Source: Euryarchaeota archaeon UBA462
GTDB taxonomy: Archaea > Thermoplasmatota > Poseidoniia > Poseidoniales > Thalassarchaeaceae
Assembly: GCA_002506755.1 (NCBI GenBank)
Contig: DAYD01000007.1
Location: 23,042-37,727 of the forward strand
DNA: 14,686 bases
Reading direction: 5' to 3'
The position numbers and the translations under genes are program-made. How positions within the stretch are numbered: position 1 is the stretch's first letter; every line of letters starts with the position of its first letter. The notes under the pieces are model-generated. The model worked only from the letters and a program-made list of their open reading frames with translations, was not told the DNA's origin and made no database searches. Below are positions 1 through 6,875 of this stretch, piece by piece.

Positions 1-175
1 ATGTTAGTCGCAAGGCCGCTCACTACGTGAGGTACCAGACACCACAGGGCTCTGAAACTCATCCCACAAACCAGATTCACATTCGTGGATCGGGTCCGGT
101 GTCACGGTCCCTCCATGACGTGGTTGGCCCGGAAACGCCGCTTGCGGTTATTTCGGCATACCAAGAGGAATTGCA
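1..175. other. Leader region upstream of rpl3, no recognised gene
   Basis: This stretch is GC-rich and I recognise no protein or tRNA in it. One + strand frame stays open from base 3 to 326, running about 150 bases into rpl3; its translation resembles no family I know. Short inverted repeats are visible: CTCAC-TAC-GTGAG (20-32) and CCGC-TT-GCGG (138-147). The only AT-rich element is TTATTT at 148-153. If that were a TATA box, transcription would begin near the rpl3 ATG, giving an almost leaderless message; a Shine-Dalgarno-like AGAGG at 164-168 argues for some leader or for read-through from upstream. A minus-strand frame starting near base 80 runs off the window edge and could be the start of a divergent gene, but nothing in it is recognisable. 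Confidence 0.4.
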
Positions 176-1255
176 ATGGCAGACAGACACAGACCCCGTC
201 GAGGTAGCATGGGCTTTAGCCCGAGAAAGAGGTCATTGCGCCAGTTTCCTAGAATCACATCATGGCCAGATTCCGAGTCTAAAGAAATCAGAGTACAGGG
301 CTTCGCTGGATGGAAAGCAGGTATGACTCACATAATGGTCAGGGATACTAATCCAAAATCAACTTCGGCCGGTCAAGAAGTGAGGAAGGCAGTGACAGTA
401 GTGGAAACCCCTCCAATGCATGTACTTGCCGTAAGGGGCTACCGTATGACACCTTATGGGAAACAGACTGCCGGAGAGATCTGGGCAGATGTTTCTGACG
501 AAGGGCCAACTAATCTATTCCCAAGATATGCCAATCAGACAAGAGGCGAAAGGGATGTCGAAGAGGGAAGAAAACCTGCAATGAGGGGAGGTAGAATCCC
601 CAAGAGAGGCCAAAGCAAAATAGAAGAATCTGCAAAATCCCTGAGAGATCAGGATCTATCAGAAGTTAGATTGATTGTTTGCACCCAACCCGACGCGGTT
701 CGCAGCGTCCCTTCCAAGACTCCGGAAATAATGGAAGTTGGTCTAGTTGGGGGGGACACGGATGAAAAGATTGACTGGGCCATGGATCGCCTTGGAGGCG
801 AAATAGGATTAGGAGACGTCTACAAGGTAGGGGAAGAGGTCGATGTGGTTGGGGTGACTAAAGGAAAGGGCTGGCAAGGTTCGATCAAGAGGTTCGGCCT
901 CAAGTTGCTTAGCCATAAGAACAGCAAGAGAAGACGACAAGGAGGAAACATGGGAGACTTCGGTACTGGTTATGTTAGGAAGACGATCAGACAAGCTGGA
1001 CAGGTTGGATACCACAAGAGAACAGAGCTAAACAAAAGAATTCTTAGAATTTCTCAGCCCAGTGAGGCCGATATTACTCCTGCTGGAGGATTTCTGAATT
1101 ACGGAGAGGTAAGGAATCCCTACATGATAATTCAAGGAAGCCTACCAGGACCAGCGAAGAGATTGCTGAGATTCAGAGACGCCACTAGGCCTAGAAAAAA
1201 CTCAGGGGAAGTAGAGGTTACCTACGTCAGTACATCGAGCAAACAGGGAGTGTGA
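176..1255 (+). CDS. rpl3: Large-subunit ribosomal protein uL3 (L3)
   Basis: Protein uL3 binds 23S rRNA early in assembly, and its long extension reaches toward the peptidyl-transferase centre. The 359-residue product has the archaeal/eukaryotic N-terminus (HRPRRGS, SPRKR, residues 4-19), then GFAGWKAGMTH (42-52), the central VTKGKGWQGSIKRFG block (227-241) and the GQVGYHKRTELNKRI loop (275-289). The length is slightly above the roughly 330-350 residues usual in archaea. The ATG at 176 is preceded by AGAGG at 164-168 (7-base spacing) and puts the conserved HRPRRG motif immediately after the start, which supports this choice. It is the first gene of the cluster and ends in TGA four bases before rpl4. 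An overlapping frame open across 3-326 is treated as non-coding. Confidence 0.97.
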   Translation: MADRHRPRRGSMGFSPRKRSLRQFPRITSWPDSESKEIRVQGFAGWKAGMTHIMVRDTNPKSTSAGQEVRKAVTVVETPPMHVLAVRGYRMTPYGKQTAGEIWADVSDEGPTNLFPRYANQTRGERDVEEGRKPAMRGGRIPKRGQSKIEESAKSLRDQDLSEVRLIVCTQPDAVRSVPSKTPEIMEVGLVGGDTDEKIDWAMDRLGGEIGLGDVYKVGEEVDVVGVTKGKGWQGSIKRFGLKLLSHKNSKRRRQGGNMGDFGTGYVRKTIRQAGQVGYHKRTELNKRILRISQPSEADITPAGGFLNYGEVRNPYMIIQGSLPGPAKRLLRFRDATRPRKNSGEVEVTYVSTSSKQGV

Positions 1256-1259
1256 TTAA

Positions 1260-2138
1260 TTGAAAGCCAAGACATACAACCTTGTAAACTCGGTAATCCA
1301 AGAGGAGATGGATGCGGGACTTCTTGCCGAAACATACTCTGTTGAAGCAAATGATGGCAAATCAATCAATCTCCCCGAAGCATTCTCTTCCGAAGTTAGG
1401 GAAGATATTGTTCGTTCTGCAGTACATGCTTCTAGAGCCAACAGAAGGCAGTCATACGGTCACAGGGAGCATGATGGCAAAAAATCACCTCAACCCGGAA
1501 TGAAGCACTCCGTAGAATGGTGGGGCAAGGGAAGAGGAGTATCTAGAATCATGAGAAAGACAGGCCAGAGAACCGGAGCTCAGAACCCTCATACTAGGGG
1601 TGGCAGAAGAGCTCACGGACCCAAAGTGGATAAAGACTGGTCTCAGAAGCTTAACTCAAAGGAGAGGAGAATAGCCCGAGACTCTGCCATAGCTGCCTCT
1701 TCAAACCCTGATACCGTCTACTCAAGAGGTCATAGATTCGAGGAAGGAATTCGATTCCCAATAATAATTGACGAATACATTGAATCAAGGGACGGCTCAG
1801 ATGAGAAATACGATTTGGAAGAGATTCCTTTGCAATACTCGACTAGAAAGTTTGTCGCTATGATGGAAAGTCTAGGAGTGTCGGATGACTTGAATCGATC
1901 AAGATCCGGTAGGACAATCAGGGCCGGAAAGGGCACTATGAGGGGGAGAAAATACAGGACCCCAAAGAGCATACTACTTGTCGTTGCACAAAAGGGGGGC
2001 TTGGACAAAGCGGCTAGGAACTTACCAGGGGTTGACGTGGTCACCTCGAAAGATTTGTGCGCAGAGGACCTTGCTCCCGGTGGTGACCTGGGCAGACTAA
2101 CAATTTGGACAAAATCAGCTATCGAGGCACTGGAGTGA
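1260..2138 (+). CDS. rpl4: Large-subunit ribosomal protein uL4 (archaeal L4)
   Basis: uL4 binds 23S rRNA domain I, and its loop lines the polypeptide exit tunnel. The 292-residue product shows the archaeal signature: the GKGRGVSR segment, then TGQRTGAQNPHTRGGRRAHGP (about 100-120; tunnel loop), a KLNSKERR stretch just after it, and RAGKGTMRGRKYRTPK (about 222-237). The C-terminus has the usual PGVDVV and LAPGGDLGRLTIWT blocks. The start is TTG at 1260, preceded by GGGAGTG at 1246-1252; this gives the typical N-terminus MKAKTYNL, and no ATG lies nearby upstream in frame. It is four bases downstream of rpl3. Its own terminal GGAG-TGA serves as the ribosome-binding site of rpl23, so translation of the two is probably coupled. 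Confidence 0.96.
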   Translation: MKAKTYNLVNSVIQEEMDAGLLAETYSVEANDGKSINLPEAFSSEVREDIVRSAVHASRANRRQSYGHREHDGKKSPQPGMKHSVEWWGKGRGVSRIMRKTGQRTGAQNPHTRGGRRAHGPKVDKDWSQKLNSKERRIARDSAIAASSNPDTVYSRGHRFEEGIRFPIIIDEYIESRDGSDEKYDLEEIPLQYSTRKFVAMMESLGVSDDLNRSRSGRTIRAGKGTMRGRKYRTPKSILLVVAQKGGLDKAARNLPGVDVVTSKDLCAEDLAPGGDLGRLTIWTKSAIEALE

Positions 2139-2143
2139 GACAT

Positions 2144-2431
2144 ATGGACCCCTATGATGTTATTATCATGCCATGGATAACCGAGAAAACACTCGAGGCT
2201 AGGAGAATCGCTGATCCAGAGGGCGGACATTTGGAAAACAACAACAGAATCGAGTTTATCGTCAGAAGAGAGGCTACAAAGCAAGATATCAAGAAAGCGA
2301 TAGAAAAACTTCTAGAAGTCAAGGTAGCAAAAGTAAACGTAAGGATAAACAGAACCGGTAAACACGCAAGTATCCGACTCCAAGATGGGTATGACGCAGA
2401 AGAGGCAGCACTCAAGTTAGGAGCTTTCTGA
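2144..2431 (+). CDS. rpl23: Large-subunit ribosomal protein uL23 (L23)
   Basis: uL23 sits at the tunnel exit on the large subunit, where signal recognition particle and the Sec translocon dock. The 95-residue product has the family hallmarks: the N-terminal IIMPWITEKTL block (7-17), NRIEFIVRREATKQDIKKAIEKL in the middle, VAKVNVRI, and a C-terminus ending in LKLGAF. I chose the ATG at 2144 rather than the in-frame TTG at 2105. The ATG is preceded by GGAGTGA (2132-2138) at good spacing and gives the usual MDPYDVI start, whereas the longer form would overlap rpl4 by 34 bases and add residues unlike the family. The usual archaeal length is about 80-90 residues, so this is typical. Confidence 0.96.
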   Translation: MDPYDVIIMPWITEKTLEARRIADPEGGHLENNNRIEFIVRREATKQDIKKAIEKLLEVKVAKVNVRINRTGKHASIRLQDGYDAEEAALKLGAF

Positions 2432-2441
2432 GGTTGAAAAA

Positions 2442-3158
2442 ATGGGTAAAAGGACACGTTCACAGAGAAGGGGTTCTAGCCCCAAGAACAGGGTTTCCAG
2501 CCATAGATTCCCTGCGGCCAATCGGCTGCCAAGAGTAAGTGGTGAAATAGCAGAGGTAGTGGATCTCGTTCACAGTGCAGCTCACACCGCACCACTTGCA
2601 AAGGTCAAATTCGAGGGTGGCGATATAGCACATTTAGGAGCACCAGAAGGAGTTGCAGTAGGTCAAACAGTAGCTTTTGGAGACAAGGTCTCCCTGAGGC
2701 CAGGTAATGTAACTACTCTAGACCAGATTCCGGAGGGGACTCAAATATGCAACGTAGAAATGAGGCCCGGAGATGGGGGTAAAATAGCACGTTCGGGAGG
2801 AAACTCAGCAATGATTGATACCAGGATGGGGGATTACGTCAGGGTTCAATTACCAAGTGGCAGAACGAAGGATCTCCCTGCAAAATGCAGAGCCACAATA
2901 GGCGTTCTTGGTGGTCATGGAAGAACGGAGAAACCTCTTTTGAAGGCGGGGGCAGCCCACCACAGAGCTAAGGCAAGAGGCAAGCTTTACCCTACAGTTA
3001 GCGGAGTCGCAATGAACCCTGTTGACCATCCTCATGGGGGTGGAAATCATCAAGCTGTGCATGGGCCCAACTCTGTCAGCAGAAACGCCCCCCCTGGAAA
3101 GAAAGTTGGCAATATCGCACCTAGAAGAACAGGTCGTGGAAGATCGAAGAAGGAGTAG
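2442..3158 (+). CDS. rpl2: Large-subunit ribosomal protein uL2 (L2)
   Basis: uL2 is a primary 23S rRNA binder required for subunit association and peptidyl-transferase function. The 238-residue product matches archaeal L2 in length and order: basic N-terminus, HRFPAANRLPRVSGE (21-35), the VEMRPGDGGKIARSGG region (105-120), ATIGVLGGHGRTEKPLLKAG (151-170) and the near-universal VAMNPVDHPHGGG (189-201), whose HPHGGG histidines match the L2 segment near the peptidyl-transferase centre. The tail is basic (GRGRSKKE). The ATG at 2442 lies 13 bases after the first base of the rpl23 stop, and that stop is part of TGAGGT (2429-2434), the apparent Shine-Dalgarno site; this predicts reinitiation coupling with rpl23. 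Confidence 0.98.
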   Translation: MGKRTRSQRRGSSPKNRVSSHRFPAANRLPRVSGEIAEVVDLVHSAAHTAPLAKVKFEGGDIAHLGAPEGVAVGQTVAFGDKVSLRPGNVTTLDQIPEGTQICNVEMRPGDGGKIARSGGNSAMIDTRMGDYVRVQLPSGRTKDLPAKCRATIGVLGGHGRTEKPLLKAGAAHHRAKARGKLYPTVSGVAMNPVDHPHGGGNHQAVHGPNSVSRNAPPGKKVGNIAPRRTGRGRSKKE

Positions 3159-3163
3159 ATAGT

Positions 3164-3685
3164 ATGGCCAGAAAGAGAAAGCAGTTCAGATCAGCAAAGA
3201 TGGCCAGACGTCAGGCCAGGAAGAGGAGATCAAAGATATCGGAGAGAAGGAAGAAAGAGTTTCTCTGGAGGGGCTACTCAATGGATGAGCTAAAGGATAT
3301 CCCACTTTACCCATGGGGTAATGGTATGGACCCAGAGAACGATGACTATGATCCAGATGCACTATCCATTGCCGGCTTGATGCCATCTAGGGTCAAGAGA
3401 TCTCTCTCCAGGGGGCTAAGCCTAGAGTGCGAAAAGCTCCTTGAGAGATTGAGGGGGAGTAATGGCAAGACTGTGAGGACTCATTGCCGCGGTATGTACA
3501 TTCTGCCCGAGATGGTCGGCAAAACAATCGGCGTTCATGATGGTCAGAAATTCGTTAGTTTGGAAATCACTCCGCCGATGATTGGTCACTCTCTTGGAGA
3601 GTTTGCCAAGACAAGGAAATCAGTTACGCACACAGGACCCGGCGTCGGAGCAACTAGGTCATCTCAGCATGTGGCACTAAAGTGA
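3164..3685 (+). CDS. rps19: Small-subunit ribosomal protein uS19, extended form
   Basis: uS19 is a small-subunit head protein near the A site and the intersubunit bridges. The C-terminal two thirds are textbook archaeal S19: RVKRSLSRGL (76-85), RTHCRGMYILPEMVGKTI (105-122), GHSLGEFAKTRKSVTHTGPGVGATRSS (141-167). At 173 residues it is about 30-40 longer than the archaeal S19 sequences I know. Two places explain this: a very basic N-terminal extension (residues 1-30, MARKRKQFRSAKMARR onward) before the usual KEFLWRGYSMDEL, and an acidic/proline-rich insert at about 50-67 (PWGNGMDPENDDYDP) before LMPSR. The ATG at 3164 has AGGAG at 3151-3155 (8-base spacing). An internal ATG at 3200 would shorten the tail by 12 residues but lacks a comparable site. 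Confidence 0.95.
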   Translation: MARKRKQFRSAKMARRQARKRRSKISERRKKEFLWRGYSMDELKDIPLYPWGNGMDPENDDYDPDALSIAGLMPSRVKRSLSRGLSLECEKLLERLRGSNGKTVRTHCRGMYILPEMVGKTIGVHDGQKFVSLEITPPMIGHSLGEFAKTRKSVTHTGPGVGATRSSQHVALK

Positions 3686-3695
3686 GGTAGGAAAA

Positions 3696-4232
3696 ATGAG
3701 CAGAAGACAAGGCAAATCACAGAGCGGTTATTCCCAGCTTCTAGAGGGATCAAACCTAGTCTCCGCTAGGGCAGTTAATCTGAACTGTCATCACAAACAC
3801 TGCTATCACATCGCGAAGGCGATTCGAGGTATGAACGCCGAAGACGCAAAGGATTACCTGGAGGATGTGGTTTCAAAAAAGAAAGCAATTCCATACCAAA
3901 GGAGATCAAGGAAAGGAAGAGGGGGCAACACTATGGCGGGACACAGGAAAGGTAAGTTGGGGCCCGGTAAATTCCCTCACAAGGCGTCTTTGGAGTTCAT
4001 CAAGTTAATCAACAGCGCTATGGATAACGCTAGGCAAAGATTTGATGATATTGATGCCGAGGACATGGTCATCACTCATGTCGCTGCGCACAGAGGTCAG
4101 GTTGCAACTAACATGAGGCCAAGGGCCCGGGGAAGAGCAACCCCAAGCAACCACTACCAAGTAAATCTTGAGATATTTCTCGAATACTTCGATGAGGATG
4201 AGGTTCTTGAACAGGAAGATGAGGATTTCTGA
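3696..4232 (+). CDS. rpl22: Large-subunit ribosomal protein uL22 (L22)
   Basis: uL22 contacts all 23S domains, and its beta-hairpin lines the exit tunnel. The 178-residue product shows archaeal features: CYHIAKAIRGMNAEDAKDYLEDV (36-58), KKKAIPYQRR (61-70), a GRGGNTMAGHRKGKLGPGKFPHKAS segment (74-98), then AMDNARQRFDDIDAEDMVITHVAAHRGQ and the tunnel hairpin RPRARGRATPSNHY (141-154). It is about 20 residues longer than usual, mainly because of a strongly acidic C-terminal tail (EYFDEDEVLEQEDEDF, 163-178). The ATG at 3696 follows TGAGGT (3683-3688), which contains the rps19 stop codon. The next gene, rps3, begins nine bases after the stop. Confidence 0.96.
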   Translation: MSRRQGKSQSGYSQLLEGSNLVSARAVNLNCHHKHCYHIAKAIRGMNAEDAKDYLEDVVSKKKAIPYQRRSRKGRGGNTMAGHRKGKLGPGKFPHKASLEFIKLINSAMDNARQRFDDIDAEDMVITHVAAHRGQVATNMRPRARGRATPSNHYQVNLEIFLEYFDEDEVLEQEDEDF

Positions 4233-4241
4233 GGTGTTTTA

Positions 4242-4937
4242 ATGAAGGAAAATACAATTCATAAAATAATTAATCGGAATGTTGAGAGACAATTAGTTCG
4301 AGAATATCTGCTAAAGGAAACCGAAAGAGCAGGTTTCGGGGGCCTTACATTCAATAGAACTCCTGAAGGGACTAAGGTAACTTTGAGGGCAGAGCAGGTT
4401 GGGAGAATAATCGGAAGGAGAGGAAAGGTAATCCACGACCTACAAAGACGTCTTCAGGAGGACTTCAACCTCTCAAATCCTCAATTAGAGGTAGAAGAGA
4501 TAGAGGAATCCAGAATCAACGCACAGGTCATGGCCAGTAGACTGGCCAGCTCTTTGGAAAGGGGCTGGTTCTTCAGAAGAGCCGGCCATTCAACCGTCCA
4601 AAACATAATGGATGCAGGTGCAAGAGGTTGCATCGTTATTCTAAGTGGTAAGATTACAGGTGCTAGACACAGAGTGGAGAAGTTTCAGAAAGGTCACATC
4701 AAGTACTGCGGAGAGACCGCACTTCAGTTGATGGATGTTGGATTCTCAACTGCAGTGAAGAAACTTGGAACAGTTGGTTGCACAGTCAGGATCATGAGGC
4801 CAGGAACCAAACTTCCTCACGAGATTGAAATTCAAGATAGAAGCGAATCAGGACTCCCAGAGCTAGTTGAAGCATCTGGATTCGTGCCCCTCGACCTAGA
4901 AGAGGCATTAGAAAGAGCCTCAAGGGAGGAGGAGTGA
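4242..4937 (+). CDS. rps3: Small-subunit ribosomal protein uS3 (S3)
   Basis: uS3 forms part of the mRNA entry channel of the small subunit. The 231-residue product has an N-terminal KH type II domain with the RNA-binding loop GRIIGRRGK (54-62) after a short helical start, and the C-terminal S3 domain with RRAGHSTVQNIMDAGARGC (112-130), LSGKITGARHRVEKFQKG (134-151) and the beta-strand VGCTVRIMRPGTKLPHEI (178-195). The tail, rich in Glu, is typical of archaeal forms. The ATG at 4242 is preceded by TGAGGTG (4230-4236), which overlaps the rpl22 stop. The 3' end (GGAGGAG before TGA) doubles as the ribosome-binding site of rpl29, whose ATG lies two bases beyond the stop. Confidence 0.97.
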   Translation: MKENTIHKIINRNVERQLVREYLLKETERAGFGGLTFNRTPEGTKVTLRAEQVGRIIGRRGKVIHDLQRRLQEDFNLSNPQLEVEEIEESRINAQVMASRLASSLERGWFFRRAGHSTVQNIMDAGARGCIVILSGKITGARHRVEKFQKGHIKYCGETALQLMDVGFSTAVKKLGTVGCTVRIMRPGTKLPHEIEIQDRSESGLPELVEASGFVPLDLEEALERASREEE

Positions 4938-4939
4938 AA

Positions 4940-5143
4940 ATGTCCCACGTCAGTTCCAAGGAAATAGATGATATGTCCACTGAACAACGAGAAGAAACTC
5001 TGGAGGAATTGAGAGATGAGATGCTCCAGCTGAGGTCTCAACAGGCTTTGGGAGGGTCAGCTTCCAACTCCGGTGCTTACAAGCAGACTCGAAGAAGCAT
5101 AGCGAGGCTACTAACGAAAATGAATCAGGAAAAGGAGGAGTGA
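4940..5143 (+). CDS. rpl29: Large-subunit ribosomal protein uL29 (L29)
   Basis: uL29 is a small two-helix protein at the tunnel exit next to uL23. The 67-residue product has the L29 pattern: HVSSKEIDDMSTEQREETLEELRDEMLQLRSQQ, a polar GGSASNSG turn, then the second helix KQTRRSIARLLTKMNQEKEE, with the TRRSIARLLT motif near the end. An in-frame GTG at 4934 overlaps the rps3 stop; I prefer the ATG at 4940, since GGAGG ahead of it lies at normal spacing and the shorter product begins like the family. The gene ends in AGGAGGAG-TGA, which provides the ribosome-binding site for the following TTG-initiated aIF1 gene. Confidence 0.94.
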   Translation: MSHVSSKEIDDMSTEQREETLEELRDEMLQLRSQQALGGSASNSGAYKQTRRSIARLLTKMNQEKEE

Positions 5144-5144
5144 T

Positions 5145-5444
5145 TTGGCTGGAATATGCAACATGTGTGCGCTTCCGGATGACCTATGTATTTGTCAGGA
5201 GATAGCCAAAGAACAACAGAAAGCGGTGATCTCAGTGGTTAGGAGGAGGTATGGTAAGATGGTTACAATGGTGGAGGGAATTGAGGACACTGCCATCGAT
5301 ATCGGTCAGCTTGCGAAGATACTCAAGGGTGCGTGCGCTAGTGGTGGCACGGTCAAGGGTAGGACAATAGAACTGCAGGGCGATCATAAAAAGAAAGCTG
5401 CTAAGGTGCTCGAACAAAATGGATACCAGGTGGAGGTACGCTAA
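5145..5444 (+). CDS. Translation initiation factor aIF1 (SUI1 family)
   Basis: This is the archaeal homologue of eIF1/SUI1, which binds the small subunit near the P site and enforces correct start-codon selection. The 99-residue product has an N-terminal zinc-finger-like cluster (Cys5, Cys8, Cys15, Cys17: CNMC...CIC), the IAKEQQKAVISVVRRRYGKMVTMVEG strand region (19-44), and the conserved LAKILKGACASGGTVKGRTIELQGDHKKK segment (57-85), which carries the SUI1 basic/glycine loop, ending in EQNGYQVEV. The start is TTG at 5145, preceded by AGGAGGAG (5133-5140) and immediately following the rpl29 stop. Its place between uL29 and Rpp29 is the normal archaeal order and supports the assignment. The stop (TAA 5442-5444) abuts the next ATG. 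Confidence 0.95.
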   Translation: MAGICNMCALPDDLCICQEIAKEQQKAVISVVRRRYGKMVTMVEGIEDTAIDIGQLAKILKGACASGGTVKGRTIELQGDHKKKAAKVLEQNGYQVEVR

Positions 5445-5699
5445 ATGAGATCTATAATTAACATGCCTTGGATATCGCAAGAAATAGAGGTGTTTGGTTC
5501 CACTGATCCTACATTGGTAGGAATCACGGGCAGAGTGGTTGATGAGACTAGGAGAACCATCGCGGTTAGAACCCCCAAAGGTGTGTTAACTTTAGCAAAG
5601 GACACTATCAACTTCCGAATAGGAGGAGAGGAAATCAAAGGCCAATACGTTGGTCAGAGGCCCGAGGAAAGGATTGCAAAGAGATACAGGAGGGCTTGA
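5445..5699 (+). CDS. rnp1: Ribonuclease P protein component 1 (Rpp29/Pop4)
   Basis: Rpp29 is one of the archaeal RNase P protein subunits; with Rpp21 it binds the specificity domain of the RNA that removes tRNA 5' leaders. The 84-residue product is at the short end of the family but shows the core Sm-like beta-barrel pattern: IGxE-type start replaced here by IEVFGSTDPTLVGITGRVVDETRRTIAVRTPKG (13-46), then KDTINFRI and GQYVGQRPEERIAKR (66-80). The motif GRVVDET with a following threonine is diagnostic. The ATG at 5445 directly follows the aIF1 TAA, with GGAGGT at 5432-5437 upstream. Position between aIF1 and uS17 is the conserved archaeal location. Confidence 0.92.
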   Translation: MRSIINMPWISQEIEVFGSTDPTLVGITGRVVDETRRTIAVRTPKGVLTLAKDTINFRIGGEEIKGQYVGQRPEERIAKRYRRA

Positions 5700-5700
5700 A

Positions 5701-6033
5701 TTGAGGGATATAGGAATTGATGTGAAAAAGCCCGAGGGGGAATGGGATGGAAATGACAACTGCCCCTTTTTCGGCTCATTAAGAGTAAGGGGCCAGATCA
5801 TTTCTGGCGTTGTGTCTTCCAAGGGAATGAAAGATACGGTGGTAGTGGAGAGGCAGACAACTCGCTACATGAAGAAATTCGAGAGGTACGAGAAAAGGAC
5901 CAGAAGATATCCGGCCCACGTCCCTAGTTGCATTGGGGAATTAGACCCCGGTGTTGAGGTACGAATTATGGAATGCAGACCACTGTCCAAGACTGTGAAG
6001 TTTTGCGTAATTGAGAAGGGTGATTCTGAATGA
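5701..6033 (+). CDS. rps17: Small-subunit ribosomal protein uS17 (S17)
   Basis: uS17 is an early-binding small-subunit protein with an OB fold. The 110-residue product begins MRDIGIDVKKPEGE, the standard archaeal opening, followed by NDNCPFFGSLRVRGQI (18-33), KGMKDTVVVERQTTRYMKKFERYEKRTRRYPAHVPSC (41-77) and ECRPLSKTVKFCVIEKG (91-107). The start is TTG at 5701, one base after the rnp1 stop, with AGGAGGG at 5688-5694. The same frame is open back to a TTG at 5650, but that version would overlap rnp1 by 50 bases and add residues foreign to the family, so I rejected it. It overlaps rpl14 by four bases (ATGA). Confidence 0.96.
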   Translation: MRDIGIDVKKPEGEWDGNDNCPFFGSLRVRGQIISGVVSSKGMKDTVVVERQTTRYMKKFERYEKRTRRYPAHVPSCIGELDPGVEVRIMECRPLSKTVKFCVIEKGDSE

Positions 6034-6428
6034 AGGGAATTCCTGGAAGGGTGACTGCGGGTCTGCCGACTCAAGCTCGCTTGGACTGTGTAGACAATAC
6101 GGGTGCAAAGGTTGTCCAGCTAATCACGGTTCTAAAGAAGGGAGGGGTGGCCAGAAGATACCCTTCCGCTGGCGTCGGTGACATGATTCGTGTCACAGTG
6201 AGGAGGGGAACTCCGGAGACTAGAAGGCAGATATTCAACGCGGTTGTCGTCAGGCAATCTAGGCCCTTCAGAAGGGTTGACGGAACATGGGTCCAATTCG
6301 AGGACAATGCGTGCGTAATAACTAACGAAAGAGGCGAGGTTCAGGGATCAGACATCAAGGGACCCGTTAGTCGAGAAGCAGCGGAAAGGTGGCCTAGAAT
6401 TGCTGCAACGGCCAAACAGATAGTATGA
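6030..6428 (+). CDS. rpl14: Large-subunit ribosomal protein uL14 (L14)
   Basis: uL14 lies on the intersubunit face and forms bridges with the small subunit. The 132-residue product is normal in length and carries the L14 signature QARLDCVDNTGAKVVQLI (15-32), GVGDMIRVTVRRGTPETRRQ (48-67), VVRQSRPFRRVDGTWVQFEDNACVITNERGEVQGSDIKGPVSRE (73-116) and the C-terminal WPRIAATAKQIV. The ATG at 6030 overlaps the rps17 stop in ATGA, so the two are probably translated by a terminating-reinitiating ribosome. Its own TGA begins the TGAGGTG site of rpl24. Confidence 0.97.
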   Translation: MKGIPGRVTAGLPTQARLDCVDNTGAKVVQLITVLKKGGVARRYPSAGVGDMIRVTVRRGTPETRRQIFNAVVVRQSRPFRRVDGTWVQFEDNACVITNERGEVQGSDIKGPVSREAAERWPRIAATAKQIV

Positions 6429-6437
6429 GGTGGAAAA

Positions 6438-6875
6438 ATGAGCAGTAAGAAAGCAGGAAAGCAGAGAACATCTCAGAAAGAGGCCCCCATACACATTCGG
6501 AGAAAAAGACTCAGGGCTAGACTAATCACAGACGATCAAGATTTGAGAAACATTCGTTCAGTGACTGTTCGAGTTGGTGACGAGGTAGAGGTAACAAGGG
6601 GTGACTTCAGTCACCCTAACAGTGCAAAAGCCGACACCCGGGGTAAGAGGCTAGGACAACCCCGAGGTCGAGCTGGAGTCAAAGCCAAGGTATCTTCAGT
6701 AGACACGAAGAATGGTTGCATCTTTGTTGACGGCCTTTCCCAAACCACTGCCGACGGTAAGGAAGAACCAGTTCCAGTGAACGCCTCCAACCTAATTGTG
6801 ACCAAACTATTCGAGGGCGATCCAGAGAGAATAAAGAGGATCGTTCAAAGATCTTCCAGAGGTGACACACAATGA
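6438..6875 (+). CDS. rpl24: Large-subunit ribosomal protein uL24 with interrupted KOW motif
   Basis: uL24 starts large-subunit assembly by binding the 5' end of 23S rRNA. The 145-residue product has the archaeal N-terminus (PIHIRRKRLRARL, 17-29), a KOW/SH3-like barrel beginning VRVGDEVEVTRGDF (44-57) and continuing GVKAKVSSVDTKNGCIFVDGL (80-100), then TTADGKEEPVPVNASNLIVTKL (103-124). In other archaea the GDF is followed almost directly by the glycine-lysine-valine of the KOW motif. Here about 20 basic residues (HPNSAKADTRGKRLGQPRGR, 59-78) intervene. The ATG at 6438 follows TGAGGTG (6426-6432), which contains the rpl14 stop. The last codon region overlaps rps4e in ATGA. Confidence 0.94.
   Translation: MSSKKAGKQRTSQKEAPIHIRRKRLRARLITDDQDLRNIRSVTVRVGDEVEVTRGDFSHPNSAKADTRGKRLGQPRGRAGVKAKVSSVDTKNGCIFVDGLSQTTADGKEEPVPVNASNLIVTKLFEGDPERIKRIVQRSSRGDTQ

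Noticed and set aside
1..175. tRNA or other RNA gene before rpl3
   Set aside because: No T-loop consensus or cloverleaf stems on either strand.
2105..2143. N-terminal extension of uL23 from a TTG
   Set aside because: Overlaps rpl4, adds residues foreign to the family, and the ATG at 2144 has a well-placed GGAG site.
1730..2284. 184-codon open frame on the minus strand
   Set aside because: It lies wholly over rpl4 and rpl23, whose products are certain, and its translation resembles no family.
5650..5700. N-terminal extension of uS17 from a TTG
   Set aside because: Overlaps rnp1; the TTG at 5701 gives the standard MRDIGIDVK start behind AGGAGGG.
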